Position numbers and translations under genes: made by a program
Assembly: GCA_037783415.1 (NCBI GenBank)
Contig: JAZGTN010000015.1
Coordinates: 5,467,001 to 5,531,000, forward strand
DNA length: 64,000 nucleotides
Direction of reading: 5' to 3'
DNA from: Leptasterias polaris
Lineage: Eukaryota > Echinodermata > Asteroidea > Forcipulatida > Asteriidae
The notes under the pieces: model-generated
Told to the model about the DNA's origin: nothing
The model's database searches: none
Seen by the model: only the letters and a program-made list of their open reading frames with translations
Part shown: positions 32,890 to 43,880 of the stretch, piece after piece
Layout of the letters: each line of letters starts with the position of its first letter
How positions within the stretch are numbered: the stretch's first letter is position 1

Positions 32890-34790
32890 AGACTTGCTCC
32901 TTTTTTAGTCTCGATATTCCCGACTTCCAAGTTATTCTCTCTCATCCCAAATTTCCAGGTATGTCTCTTTTTCACAGATTTCCAGGTCATGGTCTCGTTA
33001 TTCCAGACTTGAAGATCATGGTCTCCGTACTTCAGACTTCTAGATCGTGGTCTCGGTGTTCCAGGCTTCCGGAATTCCAGGTTTCCGAGCAGGTCATGCT
33101 CTCCATATTTCAGACTTATGGATCGTGATTTTCCAAACTTTCTGGCTCTTTTTCTAGGTATTCCAGACGGTCGACGGTCTCATTAGACTTCTTGATCGTG
33201 GTCTCGATATTCCAGACTTCAGGCGCGTTTGTTCATATGGGTTTGACTTCCAGTCATGGTCTTCGTATCAGACTTCTAGACAGTGGATTCGGTATTCCAG
33301 ACTTCCAGCTGGTTGTCTAGGTATCCCAGACGTCCAGGTCATGGTCTTTGTATTTCAAACTTCTAGATCGTGGTCTCGGTATTCCAGACTTCAAGCGCGT
33401 GTGTTCATAGGGGTTAGAATTCCAGACATCCAAGTCATGGTCTTCGTATCAGACTTCGAGACCAGACTTCCAGCTGGTTGTCTAGGTATCCCAGACGTCC
33501 GGCTAGGTTGCGGTCTCTGTACTTTAGACTTCTTGATCGTGGTCTCGATATTCCAGACTTCAAGCGCGTGTGTTCATGTGGGTTGGAATTCCACATCCAA
33601 GTCAAGGTCTTCGTATCAGACTTTTAGACCGTGGATTCGGTATTCCAGACTTCCAGCCCGTTGTCATGTATTCCAGACGTCCAGGTTGCGGTCTCTGTAC
33701 TTTTGACTTCTTGATCGTGGTCTCGGTATTCCAGACTTCAAGCGCGTGTGTTCATAGGGGTTAGAATTCCAGACATCCAAGTCAAGATCTTCGTATCAGA
33801 CTTCTAGACCATGGATTCGGTATTCCAGACTTCCAGCTCGTTTTCTAGGTATCCCAGACGTCCAGGTTGCGGTCTCTGTACTTTAGACTTCTTGATCGTG
33901 GTCTCGATGTTCCAGACTTCAAGCGCGTGTGTTCATAGAGGTTGGAATTCCAGACATCCAAGTCATGGTCTTCGTATCAGACTTTTAGACCGTGGATTCG
34001 GTATTCCAGACTTCTAGCTGGTTGTCTATAGGTATTCCAGACGTCAAGATCATGGTCTTTGTATTTCAAACTTCTAGATAGTGGTCTCTGTATTCCAGTC
34101 TATTGGCTCGTGGTCTAAGTATCCCAGACTTCCAGGTCACGGTCTATGTATTTTAGACTTCTTGATCGTGATTTCGTTATATTAGACTTCGAGTCGTGAT
34201 TGTCTAAGTCCAGTAGGTCATGGGTCTCGGTGTTGCAGCAGACTTCCAGGTCGTGGTTTCGATATGTGGCAACATCCAGATCGTGCCCTGGTAATGTTGT
34301 CTTCCACAACATGGTCCCGTTATTCCAGACTTCCAGGTCACTGTCTTCTTATTTTAGACTTCTTGATCGTTGTCTGCTTATTCTAGACTTTCGGTTCGTG
34401 GTCTATAAGTATCCCAGTATTTCAGGTCATGGGTCTCGGTATTGAATCAGACTTCCATGTTGTGGTTTGTGTATCTGATTGACATCCAGATCGTGTGTTG
34501 GTAATCTTGTTCTCCACACAATGGTCCCGTCCAGATTCCAGGTCACGTTCTCCGTATTTCAGACTTCTTGATCGTTGTCTCGGTATTCTAGACTTCTGGC
34601 TCGTGGTCTATAAAGTATTCCAGATCCGGTCTCGGTATTGAAGCAGACTTCCAGGTCGTGGTTTCGATGACAACATCCAGATCGTGCCCCGGTAATCTTG
34701 TCTTCCACATCATGGTCCCGTCATTCAAGACTTCCATCCAGGTCACGGTACTATACCACTTTAATCCAGACTCTCACATCATGATTCGTA
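32890..34790. repeat. 1.9-kb higher-order minisatellite (TTCCAGACTTC)
   Basis: Built of 30-45-bp subunits of the form (T)ATTCCAGACTTC + CAGGTCGTGGTCTCGG-like sequence. In the central part a larger unit containing CTTCAAGCGCGTGTGTTCAT recurs at about 33220, 33392, 33561, 33739 and 33920 (periods 169-181). The distal part (34080-34790) has a different larger unit with ACATCCAGATCGTG and CTTCCACA.CATGGTCCCGT. Multiple frames of 60-120 codons arise from the repeat and change phase, so no protein is inferred. Confidence 0.9.
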
Positions 34791-35737
34791 TTCCGGGTTT
34801 TCCACATTATTTTCAGGCAAGCATGCATTCCCATTCACCATGTAAAATTAACTTTGGGTGGTTTCAGGTCTTGTACAAACAATAAACACTGCTAACGCCA
34901 CTGCTTACGTGACTGATGCTGTTATTATTAAATGGTCCCCAAAGTTTCTTCTTAATTGCAACTAGGCTACTGCTAACTCGTTCCACCCTTGATTGACATC
35001 TGATATTTTTAAATGATTAAACCAACAAATCAAGAACACTGAAAACTGAAATAGGTCCATTGATCTGTATGGTTTACGGTTTTATCCCCTATTCAACCTA
35101 TTCCCTTGAGTGTGTGTTTTTTCCATCACTTTGGTCAGAAAATAATTCATCCATCCACGCTTTACGTATTCATTACAACTTCATGTTGCTTCGTGCTATT
35201 CGAGAAAGATTATCGTTTGTTGCTGCGGGGGGTTCACTTGTTATCGAGATACTCCCTTCTTCGCGTGAATCGGGGCAATTTCTTCAAGAAGATTTGACGT
35301 CCTTTGTCTATCTGGCAAGGACTCCATCGAAAGGGGAATGGAACTGGATTGTTGCTTTGAAAAGGGCACATTCATTCAAAACATATGATTTTCCAGACAT
35401 GTTTTCGTGGAACAACCTGGGGAAAATCATAGCAATAGACAGACTTACTCCTGTTTTCGAAAGATGATACTTGTTCATCTTGCATATTGTCTTGGACTCG
35501 GGTCAGATTTAAAAAAAATAATAATAATGTTTTCAAATATAACGCACTAAAACTATCATCTTTTTTTACTCCTTTTTCAGGAACTCTGATCAAGTGAAAT
35601 TGTCTATTGAAAAGGTGTTCAAAAATTACTTTTTTGCCATGAAAATATAATAATGTCAAGTTACCACAAGGAAAACTGGCGGTGTTAATTAAAAAATTAT
35701 ATGGGGTTAATAAACATATGGGGTTAATAAAACAAAT
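34791..35737. other. No recognised feature
   Basis: A 135-codon frame (35060-35467, +) starts with ATG but matches no family I know; the surrounding sequence has no splice or repeat signature I can assign. Confidence 0.4.
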
Positions 35738-35825
35738 TTCTAGAGCGGGATTCGAACCATGAACGACCTCCGGTTTAACGTGCTTTACCAACTGAGCTCT
35801 CTAGTCTATGTTGGCGGTCTCCCTT
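35738..35825 (-). mobile_element. tRNA-Asn-like SINE/tRNA pseudogene
   Basis: The minus strand reads AGAGAGCTCAGTTGGTAAAGC (A box), ACGTTAAACCGGAGGTCG (shortened anticodon arm containing GTT) and GGTTCGAATCCCGC (B box). Acceptor pairing is possible but the anticodon stem is shortened, so I call it tRNA-derived, not a working tRNA. Confidence 0.55.
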
Positions 35826-36564
35826 CGTTGTTCAACCACAAACCATTTGAAAATATCATAAAATAAAATGTGTTATCCATGTTTACAATGATGTAAGATG
35901 TGATTCAAACACACTAAAACAGTGTCTATACAAAACAAAATACACAATAACGAAAAGGATGAACTTCGTAAGGCCTCTCAACCGAACACGTGTAATTTTT
36001 ACCTTATTCTTAACATTTGGCCATCACGTTGAGCACGTCAGAAACCGTAAAAAAAACGAACTCAACAAACGCATATAATACACACGATAGCAATCAACAC
36101 AAAGCTAAGTTGTTTTTTCCCCTCGACTTCCAAAAGTCAATACTTGCTGCAGGTCGTACTTTAAAATCTCCATTTAAATCGGTAATTTCTCCTCATGAAT
36201 AAAAGGTGCGAATAGGACGTTGTTTAAAACAACTACAAAAACAACGAAGTCAGGTGACCCTATCTGTATCGAAATAAGTCTTGGTTACGCCATAATTGTG
36301 GAAGTCGGTTTCATTCGGTCCAAGCGCCTGAACTAATCGCCATGGGAGGAGTTGTTTTATACGCATGCTCATTGAGCCATTCCACCCTGACCTTATGACC
36401 CCCGGTCATCTCTTCCTGTTTACCAAAGATTCAACCTCTATCAAACCATGGTACGTAAAACCATTAGAAATAATATTGCCATTCTTTGTATTGCAATACA
36501 ATTAGGGCCTGATCGCAACATTAATATTTTGTATGAATACTTCTCATTGTTCTTGCAACTTTGG
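35826..36564. other. No recognised feature
   Basis: Nothing beyond low-complexity AT-rich sequence was recognised. Confidence 0.4.
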
Positions 36565-36942
36565 TTTAAAGGCACTGGACACGTTTGGTAATTGTCAAAG
36601 ACCAGTATTCTCACTTGGTGTATCCCAACATATGCATAAAGTAACAAACCTGTGTGAAAATTTGGGCTCAATTGGTCATCGAAGTTGCAAGAAAATAATG
36701 AAAGAAAAAACACCTTTGTTGCACAAATTTGTGTGCTTTCAGATGCCTGAAAAGGGCTTCAGGCCTGCAGTCTTTTTTTCAGATTCAAATATTTTAGTGA
36801 GAAATTACCTCTTTCTCAAAAACTACGTTACTTCAGAGGGAGTCGTTTCTCACAATGTTTTATACTATCAACAGCTCTCCGTTGCTCGTTACCAAGTAAG
36901 TTTTTATGCTAACATTTTGAGTAATTACCAGTGCCTTTAAAA
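36565..36942 (+). mobile_element. TTAA-flanked MITE family A, near-complete copy
   Basis: Begins TTTAAAGGCACTGGACACGT and ends CCAGTGCCTTTAAA, giving AGGCACTGG inverted termini next to TTAA. The interior has TGTCAAAGACCAGTATTCTC, GTATCCCAACATATGCATAA, TTTATACTATCAACAGCTCT and GAGTAATTACCA. It has no coding capacity. The TTAA site plus AG... termini suggest a Kolobok-like non-autonomous family (inference). Confidence 0.88.
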
Positions 36943-38105
36943 AGAAGAGGGCTAGTTAATCGTTTACATTATCATATCGTGTGTATACATAATGTGATTG
37001 TGAGCATTGTGGCAATCAAAAGTGCATGTGCAATCAATCTCGTCATGCGTCACTACAACCTGAACTTGTACAAGCTCATCAGCCCATCCCCGCGGTCTTG
37101 GATGAGACCGATGGGGCTGGAGTTTCTCTTTGTGGTAACCGGGTGTGACGTATAAGGGGTTGATATTTGGCCGAGTGAGTTTGAACAGTTTTTTATTGTT
37201 TATTATTCGTAATACATCTTATTACTCGGTGGCTTTAATTTAAAGACTTCCGCCCAAAGACGACAATAATGACGTTGATAATGACGTCAATATTTGTGAT
37301 TAGTTCAGTCATAAAGACCATTTACTTTGACGTAAAGAATATGACACACCTGAGTTATTATGGGACTATATGCCTTTAAGGCAGTAATAAAAATTACCAA
37401 GGCTTGGCATTTATTCACGCTCTAGCAATGTGTAATTTTTCTTTCGGGATATACGTCAGTTTTTGTGCCTATATAAGTCTTGACGTTCTGACATCAGTTT
37501 AGTAAGTTTTTCTTGAAAAGGGATAATGCTGACCTTGTGTTTTTGTTCAGAGCGTGCCGTGTGGCATGATTTTTGTTTCTGTGCGGCGTAATGTAAAAAT
37601 CCTCTATTTCAATTCCCAAAAGGCAAACCTATAGACTGACTTTACCAGTATCGAAAGATAATAAAGTAATTGTTTTCGTTTGCAAAAAGAAAAACACAGA
37701 TGACCGTTTGTCTAAACACCATTAGCCTTATGGCTGAATGTGTAATGGTCATAGCAACCGTGCACTAAACTGGCAAACTCTAATATTGATTTTTCGTCTT
37801 TGGGCACATGGGAAGTATAGATTTAATGAACACTAACGCCTAACTGTGGGGATTTAAACTTCAATTTATTTGGAAAGCTGTTGGATATTGAGTTTCGACG
37901 GGAGAATACCCTATAAAGTGACCATGGCACACTCTCACTGGCATCCTCTTCCCACCCTCTGTCTCTCTCGTATGGCCTTGTGCAAAGACGAGAACACGTC
38001 CAGAGTCCTGTGTCAGTCGCACTTAAGCGATCATTGACCGGAATTAGAGTTCTACTTCTCTTTATTGGCAGTTTTTCGATACAGAATCTGTCTTTAAAGT
38101 TCAGT
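36943..38105. other. Intergenic; possible promoter-like cluster
   Basis: No gene recognised. Between 37265 and 37490 there are five TGACG-type half-sites, one a full TGACGTCA, followed by TATATAAG at 37470-37477. See findings. Confidence 0.35.
37470..37477 (+). promoter_or_regulatory. Candidate TATA box downstream of CRE-like cluster
   Basis: TATATAAG follows TGACGTCA (37282-37289), TTGACGTAA (37328) and ACGTCA (37453) and precedes TGACGTT (37481). No transcript can be tied to it. Confidence 0.25.
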
Positions 38106-38332
38106 CACAGATTGGTTTTTGTCAATGTAATGCTGATGTATACGTAAAATTATAGAGAAAGATACAATAAAAGTCACCAGTGAGAGTTTCAGCTGACTAC
38201 AGTTTCTACTTGCTGTGAAAACAGCACAACAAAAATCACGGTATTTACATCAAGAACATCGAATCCGTCAACGTTTAGGGAGGTGACAGCGGGTACCAGC
38301 CGCATCTCTGGCCGCAGCATTCGCGAACGGAC
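38106..38332 (+). repeat. Interspersed repeat family B, copy 2
   Basis: Same block order and orientation as 18806-19016, including GAGAAAGATACAATAAAAGTC and GCGGGTACCAGCCGCATCTC. Confidence 0.8.
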
Positions 38333-38394
38333 ACCAACCATCAGAAATCCGAGAAACGATTCATACATGAATCGTTTCAAATGTTTTTGGGTGA

Positions 38395-38525
38395 ACAATA
38401 CTATTCAAACCATATTTACTTCGAAGGGAAACGTTTCTGAAAATAGTTTATACTATCAACACTTGCAGTGCTTCTCACCAAGTTAAGTGTTTATGGATCA
38501 TTTATTTTTGGAGTAATTCCATTAT
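38395..38525 (+). mobile_element. MITE family A, 3' fragment
   Basis: ACTTCGAAGGGAAACGTTTCT, AGTTTATACTATCAACA, ACCAAGTTAAGTGTTTATG and GGAGTAATTCCA align with the 3' third of 36565-36942. Confidence 0.65.
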
Positions 38526-38542
38526 TTTACTGTTTTCACTTT

Positions 38543-38718
38543 TATAGACCTTACGCATTGACGTCACCAAGCCGCCATCTTAGAGGTAAACTGATGATGA
38601 AACAATGGAAACGCGCTGATTTGTACGCGCGGCGCACAAGACTGGCCAATGAGCATCTTCCTTTTGACCTCTAGGTGAGGGCGCCCTACTCAAATGACGT
38701 CATATGCATAAGGTATAT
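38543..38718. mobile_element. MITE family I, near-complete copy
   Basis: Imperfect inverted ends TATAGACCTTACGCATTGAC and the complement of TGACGTCATATGCATAAGGT surround a 130-bp core containing GATGATGAAACAATGGAAAC and GATTTGTACGCGCGGCGCAC. It matches 50193-50337. Confidence 0.8.
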
Positions 38719-38734
38719 TGTTTTGCTTATTTCC

Positions 38735-38850
38735 CACAAAACTATTTGATGTCAAGCAAAGATATTTCAATGGAGATTTTCCACCATGACCATATTTTAT
38801 ACCATAAAAGTTAAGCGCAAACCTGTGAACGTTTATGTGTTTAATCAAAT
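38735..38850 (+). mobile_element. MITE family A, 3' fragment (second subfamily)
   Basis: GATATTTCAATGGAGATTTTC, CACCATGACCATATTTTATACC and CTGTGAACGTTTATGTGTTT align with the 3' half of 43433-43788. Confidence 0.6.
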
Positions 38851-39786
38851 CAAATATTAATTTAAAAAAAGTAATGACATTAGTAGGTACGCAAAACGAC
38901 TCGTTTGTGTGTTGACTCACTACATCTAAATTTGCATATAGGCCTACATGATGTTGAAAAGTCATGTTTAATGCAATTGCGCAAATAGTTTGCTCTACGG
39001 AGGCAATACATTTATTTGTTCGTCAGTGTAAAAAAAAAAGCCCCTCTGTGGTAAAAACAATGCGGTATATTCTATTGTCTCCTCAAAAACTTCTGTTGAT
39101 ATTTGCTCTGTTGTATGTTGTTTTGCTGTTTAGGGCACGCCCAGCGTACGGCGTTTTTGATTGGTTGAAACTTTTGTGACGTATCGACGTGTTTGTGTAA
39201 AGTTGAATGTTTGTAGTTCGCGTCAACCTCTGTTGGTTATTGCGCATATATCACTGAAGATCATCACGTTATGGAAATTTAGTAGCCGCCAGGCAGACAG
39301 CTTCCAGGGTACGCAGACTCCCATCAGCCTGCGAAATCTGCATGTGAATATAAACCTGTGCCAGAACAGCAGGTTTAAATTTCGTTGAGTCCAACCTTCT
39401 CTGAGATGTCTCATACATTTTTCAAATCATCAACTGGATTTGAACTCCTCGGGGACAAATTAAACTTGTTGCACTCATACGAGACCATTTTTGGCTGGAT
39501 CTTACGCCGTGTTTCTCAAAATAAACATCGCAATGACGCCCATTTTCCCTGAGGCGTTAGGCTTTAATGTTTATCTGCGAACAAAACAACAGAGCAATAT
39601 TGGCTTGAATATATAGTCAGGGGCCCAATCCAACCCACGCAGCGAGTCTGCGATACGACATGCTCCTCTAGGCAGATTCTCCATTCTGAATACTGTCATC
39701 TGGTGAAGTTTCCTGTACCAGGCTCTCCACGTTTTGGAACCTTTCTTGGCAGACCTTTGACCAGAGAAGTGATTTTTACTTTAGCC
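38851..39786. other. No recognised feature
   Basis: Short frames only; no family, splice signal set or repeat end recognised. Confidence 0.4.
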
Positions 39787-40242
39787 TGATGTATTATGTA
39801 CAAATGTATTCATGGGCTAGCACCTGATCGTCTTTGTGACAACATTGCAATATATTTTGATAGGCACGGCTTCAATACAAGGAATGCCGATTCTCTCAAT
39901 GTTGTTCCTAAAGCCAAATGTTGAATGCTTTAAACAATCCCTCGGTTATGCTGGTGTTACTGTTTGGAACAAAATACCTACTCATGTCCAGAATGCCTCC
40001 TCTATTGGTAACTTTAAAAACGTGTAAAAGAAGGTGTATTTTAAGTAGTTTGTTCTTTTGTGTATATAGTTCGTGTATTGTATAATAGTTCGTGTATTTT
40101 GTATTTTTCCTTTCCATATTCCACTTGGATGTTTTCCATCATTTGTAATTTTTGCCAGTTTGTTGCTTGTTTATTTGTTAACAGCCTCTGAGCTGATTTT
40201 TGTATTCTGTATAAATATGTTTTAATAAATAAATAAATAAAC
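39787..40242 (+). pseudogene. CR1/L2-like LINE 3' remnant
   Basis: Frame-broken coding remnant: KCIHGLAPDRLCDNI and FNTRNADSLNVV, then after stops GVTVWNKIPTHVQNASSIGN, the C-terminal module of CR1-like RTs. A ~215-bp 3'UTR ends in (AATA)n at 40224-40242. At least two stops or frameshifts are present. Confidence 0.75.
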
Positions 40243-40503
40243 CGTATTCACAGAATTGACTATAATTATACCTGTACACTTCGAAGTACAATAATATTTA
40301 AGCCTTCTTCTTTTGCACACCACAATTCAACCGGGAACTTTTAAAATAATTGTTCTCATTGTTTTGGACCAATACCTTTGATAGTTACGTCGGCTCCAGT
40401 GCACCGTAAAAACTGTGTTTATAGGTGTGGTTTATAAGCCATTTGAGGGTTGAATTTAAGACAGTGTCTAACAGTATAATGACAGTGTTGCTATACTACA
40501 TCG

Positions 40504-40910
40504 TGTCGTTGCGTGTGGCCGAGCGGTCCAGTGAACCGGACTCAAGTAATGATAGCTGCATCTATTACTAGAGAGTTGGTTCGATTCTCGGTCGCGACAC
40601 TTATGTCCTTGAGCGAGGCACTTTACCATAATTGCTTCTCTAAACCCAGGTGTATAAATAAGAACGTTAGAGGGCTGAGACAGTATTAATATGTTTGGAT
40701 CTTTGCGCCAATTAAAAGCAGCTTGGGTTTGTATGGATAAGAACCTTAGAGGGCCGAGACAGTAATGTGTGGGATCTTTGCGCCAATTTAAAGCAGCTTG
40801 GATTTGTATGATCCTCAGGGAGATGAGAAACTCTGATGACTGTTGTATTAAGTTCCGTACGCCTTATGAACAGGGATAATAATGATGTAAAGCGCCTTGA
40901 TCTATATAAT
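40504..40910 (+). mobile_element. tRNA-Leu-derived SINE, long copy
   Basis: The tRNA-like head 40504-40600 includes GTGGCCGAGCGGTCCAGTG (A box), CCGGACTCAAG (anticodon-loop CAA, with an inserted variable region) and GGTTCGATTCTCGG (B box). The body has TGTCCTTGAGCGAGGCACTT, an internal ~90-bp duplication (GAGGGC(T/C)GAGACAGTA... twice) and the tail GTAAAGCGCCTTGATCT. Confidence 0.75.
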
Positions 40911-41283
40911 TACTTTAGGATATGTGCGCTCCATAAGAACCAATTAAGTAGGCTTTTATTATTGTTACGTCACATTGTTAGGTACCGGCTCTTGTATTGG
41001 AACGTCCAGATTAGCAAAAGCCTGGTACCATTGTGTCATACACATTCTTTCAGAATTGTGTGTGGGTGTTCGACGTCTCTTAATTAAGCAACAAGTTGTC
41101 TGGAAGTCTGAGGATTCAAACTTATGCGGTTACGAGTGACTGAGCAAGTCGTTGTACCGCATATAATATTCAAATCTAATTCACATATCACTTAAGTAAA
41201 AGGTTTCGGACAATACCGTTCTTTTAATGAGCAGTCCAAATCAGTGAGCCTATATATGCACATAGCCTACTATACTAGAAAAT

Positions 41284-41467
41284 GTGTCGTGGCTGAACGG
41301 TAAGAGCACCGGACTCAAGCTCTGGCGTTTCTGATCAGCTGAGTGAGGGTTCGAGTCCCGGTCGTGGCACTTGTGTCGTTGGGCAAGATACTTTGCCATA
41401 ATTGCTTTGTCCTTCGGATGTGACACAAGCCATAGCTCCCGTCCGTGTAAAGGGATTGGTTATGCCC
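41284..41467 (+). mobile_element. tRNA-Leu(CAA)-derived SINE
   Basis: The head 41284-41370 folds like a class II tRNA: GTGTCGT...GTGGCAC acceptor, GGCTGAACGGTAAGAGC D-arm, CCGGACTCAAGCTCTGG anticodon arm with CAA, a long variable arm and GGGTTCGAGTCCCGG T-arm. The SINE body (TTGGGCAAGATACTTTGCC, TTTGTCCTTCGGATGTGAC) follows directly. A (TAA)n tail at 41468 abuts the tail of an oppositely oriented LINE. Confidence 0.82.
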
Positions 41468-42105
41468 GTAATAATAAAAATAATAATAATAATTAAAGAT
41501 TTGTATAGCGCACATATCTGCCTATAATGGCACCCAAGGCGCACAAAGATACACTATAGAAACAGTAATTAAATGAAATAATGACAAGTATGGACATGAC
41601 AGTTAATCGTTGGATTCCTTCATGAGGTAGGTCTTCAGATTCTTGTGGAACAGTTCAATTGTTTTGCTAGATTTGATGTATGAAGGGAGTGCATTCCACA
41701 AACGCGGGGCTGCTACAGAGAAAGACCTGTCACCCCAAGACCGCCTCGTTCGAGTTTCCTGGAACTGTTGGACATTTCCTGAACGCAGACCAAGTCTAGA
41801 AGATCTCTTCTCCACCAGTAGATCCGACAAGTACACTGGTGTCTGGTTGGTTCTGATTTTAAAAACCAGGGAAAGTACCTTGTACTTGAGTCTTTGCCTC
41901 ACAGGCAGCCAGTGTAGATCCTCGAGAACGGGAGTGATATGATCAGAGCCGCAGAATTTTGGACCTTCTGCAGACGTTTGATGAGAGTGTCGGGCAGACC
42001 ATTCAGGGTACTATTGTACATGTCCAATCGTGATGTGACGAGTGCATAATAGAACCCAGGACACATATCGCGGAAGGGTAGGAGCTCTGGCTCCCATGAT
42101 AGCAA
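41468..42105 (-). pseudogene. CR1/L2-like LINE 3' end, frameshifted
   Basis: On the minus strand: ALVTSRLDMYNSTLNGLPDT and RLQKVQNSAA (42060-41930), a frameshift near 41920, then RQRLKYKVLSLVFKI, YLSDLLV and FSVAAPRLWNALPSYIKSSK to a stop at 41603. The 3'UTR contains TATAGCGC and ends in (ATT)n at 41468-41500. Upstream RT blocks are absent. Confidence 0.85.
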
Positions 42106-43294
42106 TCACCCACGTTTACAGGTTTCCCAGGCTTGTAAGCTACAATGATTTAGTTCTTTTCATTAGACATCCTTGGTTTCATTACCGGAAATATATAATA
42201 ATAATAATAATAACAATAATAACAATAGTAGTAGTAGCAAACCCACGCCAAAATAAAAGTAAACTTATTTAGCTAATAGCTTTGAAATAATGTTAAATTG
42301 CAAACCAGCGGACTATTTCGTTAGGAAACAAATTTGAATATACTCAAATATCCACAATCGGAGATACCAAACAGCGTGGTTCACATGTCATGTGTTGATA
42401 TCAAATGTTTCCCCCCCTGCGCTCAGTGCCTTTATACGTTCCATAACGGAAATGACTGTAATCTATCAGGCAGTTGACCCATGGTTAAAAAAATGATCAA
42501 TTCATTCGTCTGTAAATATAGATCTCCAATTGATTGTGCCATTGATCCAACAAATATACACACATCCTGTAAAACCTGCTGCATAGATCTATTCACAACT
42601 CCAGACAAAGAAGAGTGAACATTTTCAAAGCCGTCTTTATGACCTTTAAATTCAGAACCAAAATGCTGAGAGCTTCTCATGTTTCCTTAACCCTGAACAA
42701 AGCGATATAAAAATAATGAATTGTCCATTATTTGGGAGTGCCACTTATAACGGACAATTCAGTATGAAAACCCGAAAGTACAACCAAAGTTTAGGTCTTC
42801 GCTTCAGGGCGACTCACCCGATACACAAGAGGGGTTGGTGAGAGTATGTGTTTCATATCAAATAAGTGCAACCCTTCAGTGGTACCCCCCTTCATAAAAG
42901 TGTTTCATTCCCATTTCCTCGCTGCGTGAAAACCTGGCCACATGCTACAATTACCCATTGAATTTCCCGCCAGAATTGACAACAAAAGAAAAAAGAGACT
43001 TACTCTTGACTTTTGGCTTCATTGTGCTCTTTAATAATGTAGTTCCTGAGTGGGAAGGAATCTGATATTATTAATTCATTGAAAGGTATGACACACGGTT
43101 TTTTATAATTCTTTATTAGTGACCCTGCAAATCAATAACGACTGATCAAAAACCTACGGTTTCCATGGTTTACCCTTAACCTTTTCAGTGACTGGCCAGT
43201 TGGACCATGTTATGTTGTCATTTCAATAGTTCGCCAGTTTTTTTTTTTTACTGTTCCACATCTTTTTCGGGTTTTCTTTTCACCATGGTCATTT
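42106..43294. other. Intergenic; (TAA)n microsatellite only
   Basis: ATAATAATAATAA-type run with GTA variants at 42196-42240; otherwise nothing recognised. Confidence 0.45.
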
Positions 43295-43880
43295 CACTCT
43301 AACAAAACTCTTGGGTCAGAACTGACCCGTGTTCCGGGTGCCTGACCCATTACCGGATCAGGCTGACCTGGGTTCCGGGGGCCTGACCCATTTCCGGATC
43401 AGGCTGACCCGGAGAGTGGTTATAAATGGGACTTTAAAGGGAGTTCATACTTTTTCGTAAATGTCAAAGACCAGTATCCTCACTTGGTGTATCCCAACAT
43501 ATACATGAAACAATAAACATGTGAAAGTTTAAGCTCAATCGGTCATTGCAATCACCAGAAAAAAGTGGGGGAAATCCTTAAGTGTTTTCACTGTTTTCAA
43601 ACATCGAGTTTTTGACTTATTGAGATCAAAACTAATTGTTTTACTCATTTCTCAAAAACTATAGCATTTAAAGCAAAAATATTTCAAAGGGAGTTTCCCA
43701 TCATGACCATCTTTATACCACGTAAGTTATGTGTGAATCTGTGAACATTTATATTTTTACTCTTACCAATGTTACAAACACCCTTTAACTCGGATTTTGC
43801 GTCAGTTTGACCCATTTTGGGGTCATTTTGACACGGGTTCCGGGTCATTCTGACTAAGATATGGGTCAGGCCACTACAGA
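43295..43880. mobile_element. TGACCC-rich MITE family C, copy 1, interrupted
   Basis: Left part 43295-43432 (CACTCTAACAAAAC..., GGGCCTGACCCATTTCCGGA, CAGGCTGACCCGG) and right part 43789-43880 (CGGATTTTGCGTCAGTTTG, CGGGTCATTCTGAC, GGGTCAGGCC). They are separated by a family A MITE. Confidence 0.8.
43433..43788 (+). mobile_element. TTAA-flanked MITE family A nested in family C
   Basis: Starts TTTAAAGGGAGTTCATACTT and ends CACCCTTTAA. The interior has GTCAAAGACCAGTATCCTC and ATGACCATCTTTATACCACG. The family C copy at 46722-47832 shows the uninterrupted site (GGGATTTTAATTCGG versus GGGAC-TTTAA...TTTAA-CTCGG here), so TTTAA/TTAA is duplicated at the insertion. Confidence 0.88.

Noticed and set aside
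33341..34445. Several 60-120-codon frames, and the possibility of a CRISPR-like array
   Set aside because: Frames follow the TTCCAGACTTC minisatellite and change phase; repeats are degenerate and lack unique spacers of constant length, and the host is eukaryotic.
35060..35467. 135-codon plus-strand frame starting with ATG
   Set aside because: No family resemblance or conserved motif; isolated, with no splice context. Could be revisited with transcript data.
36533..36940. 135-codon frame
   Set aside because: Coincides with a family A MITE and is non-coding in the other copies.
41284..41370. tRNA-Leu(CAA) gene
   Set aside because: The cloverleaf is plausible, but the same head followed by the same body recurs at 9238, 14872 and 40504, so it is a SINE head rather than a stand-alone tRNA gene.
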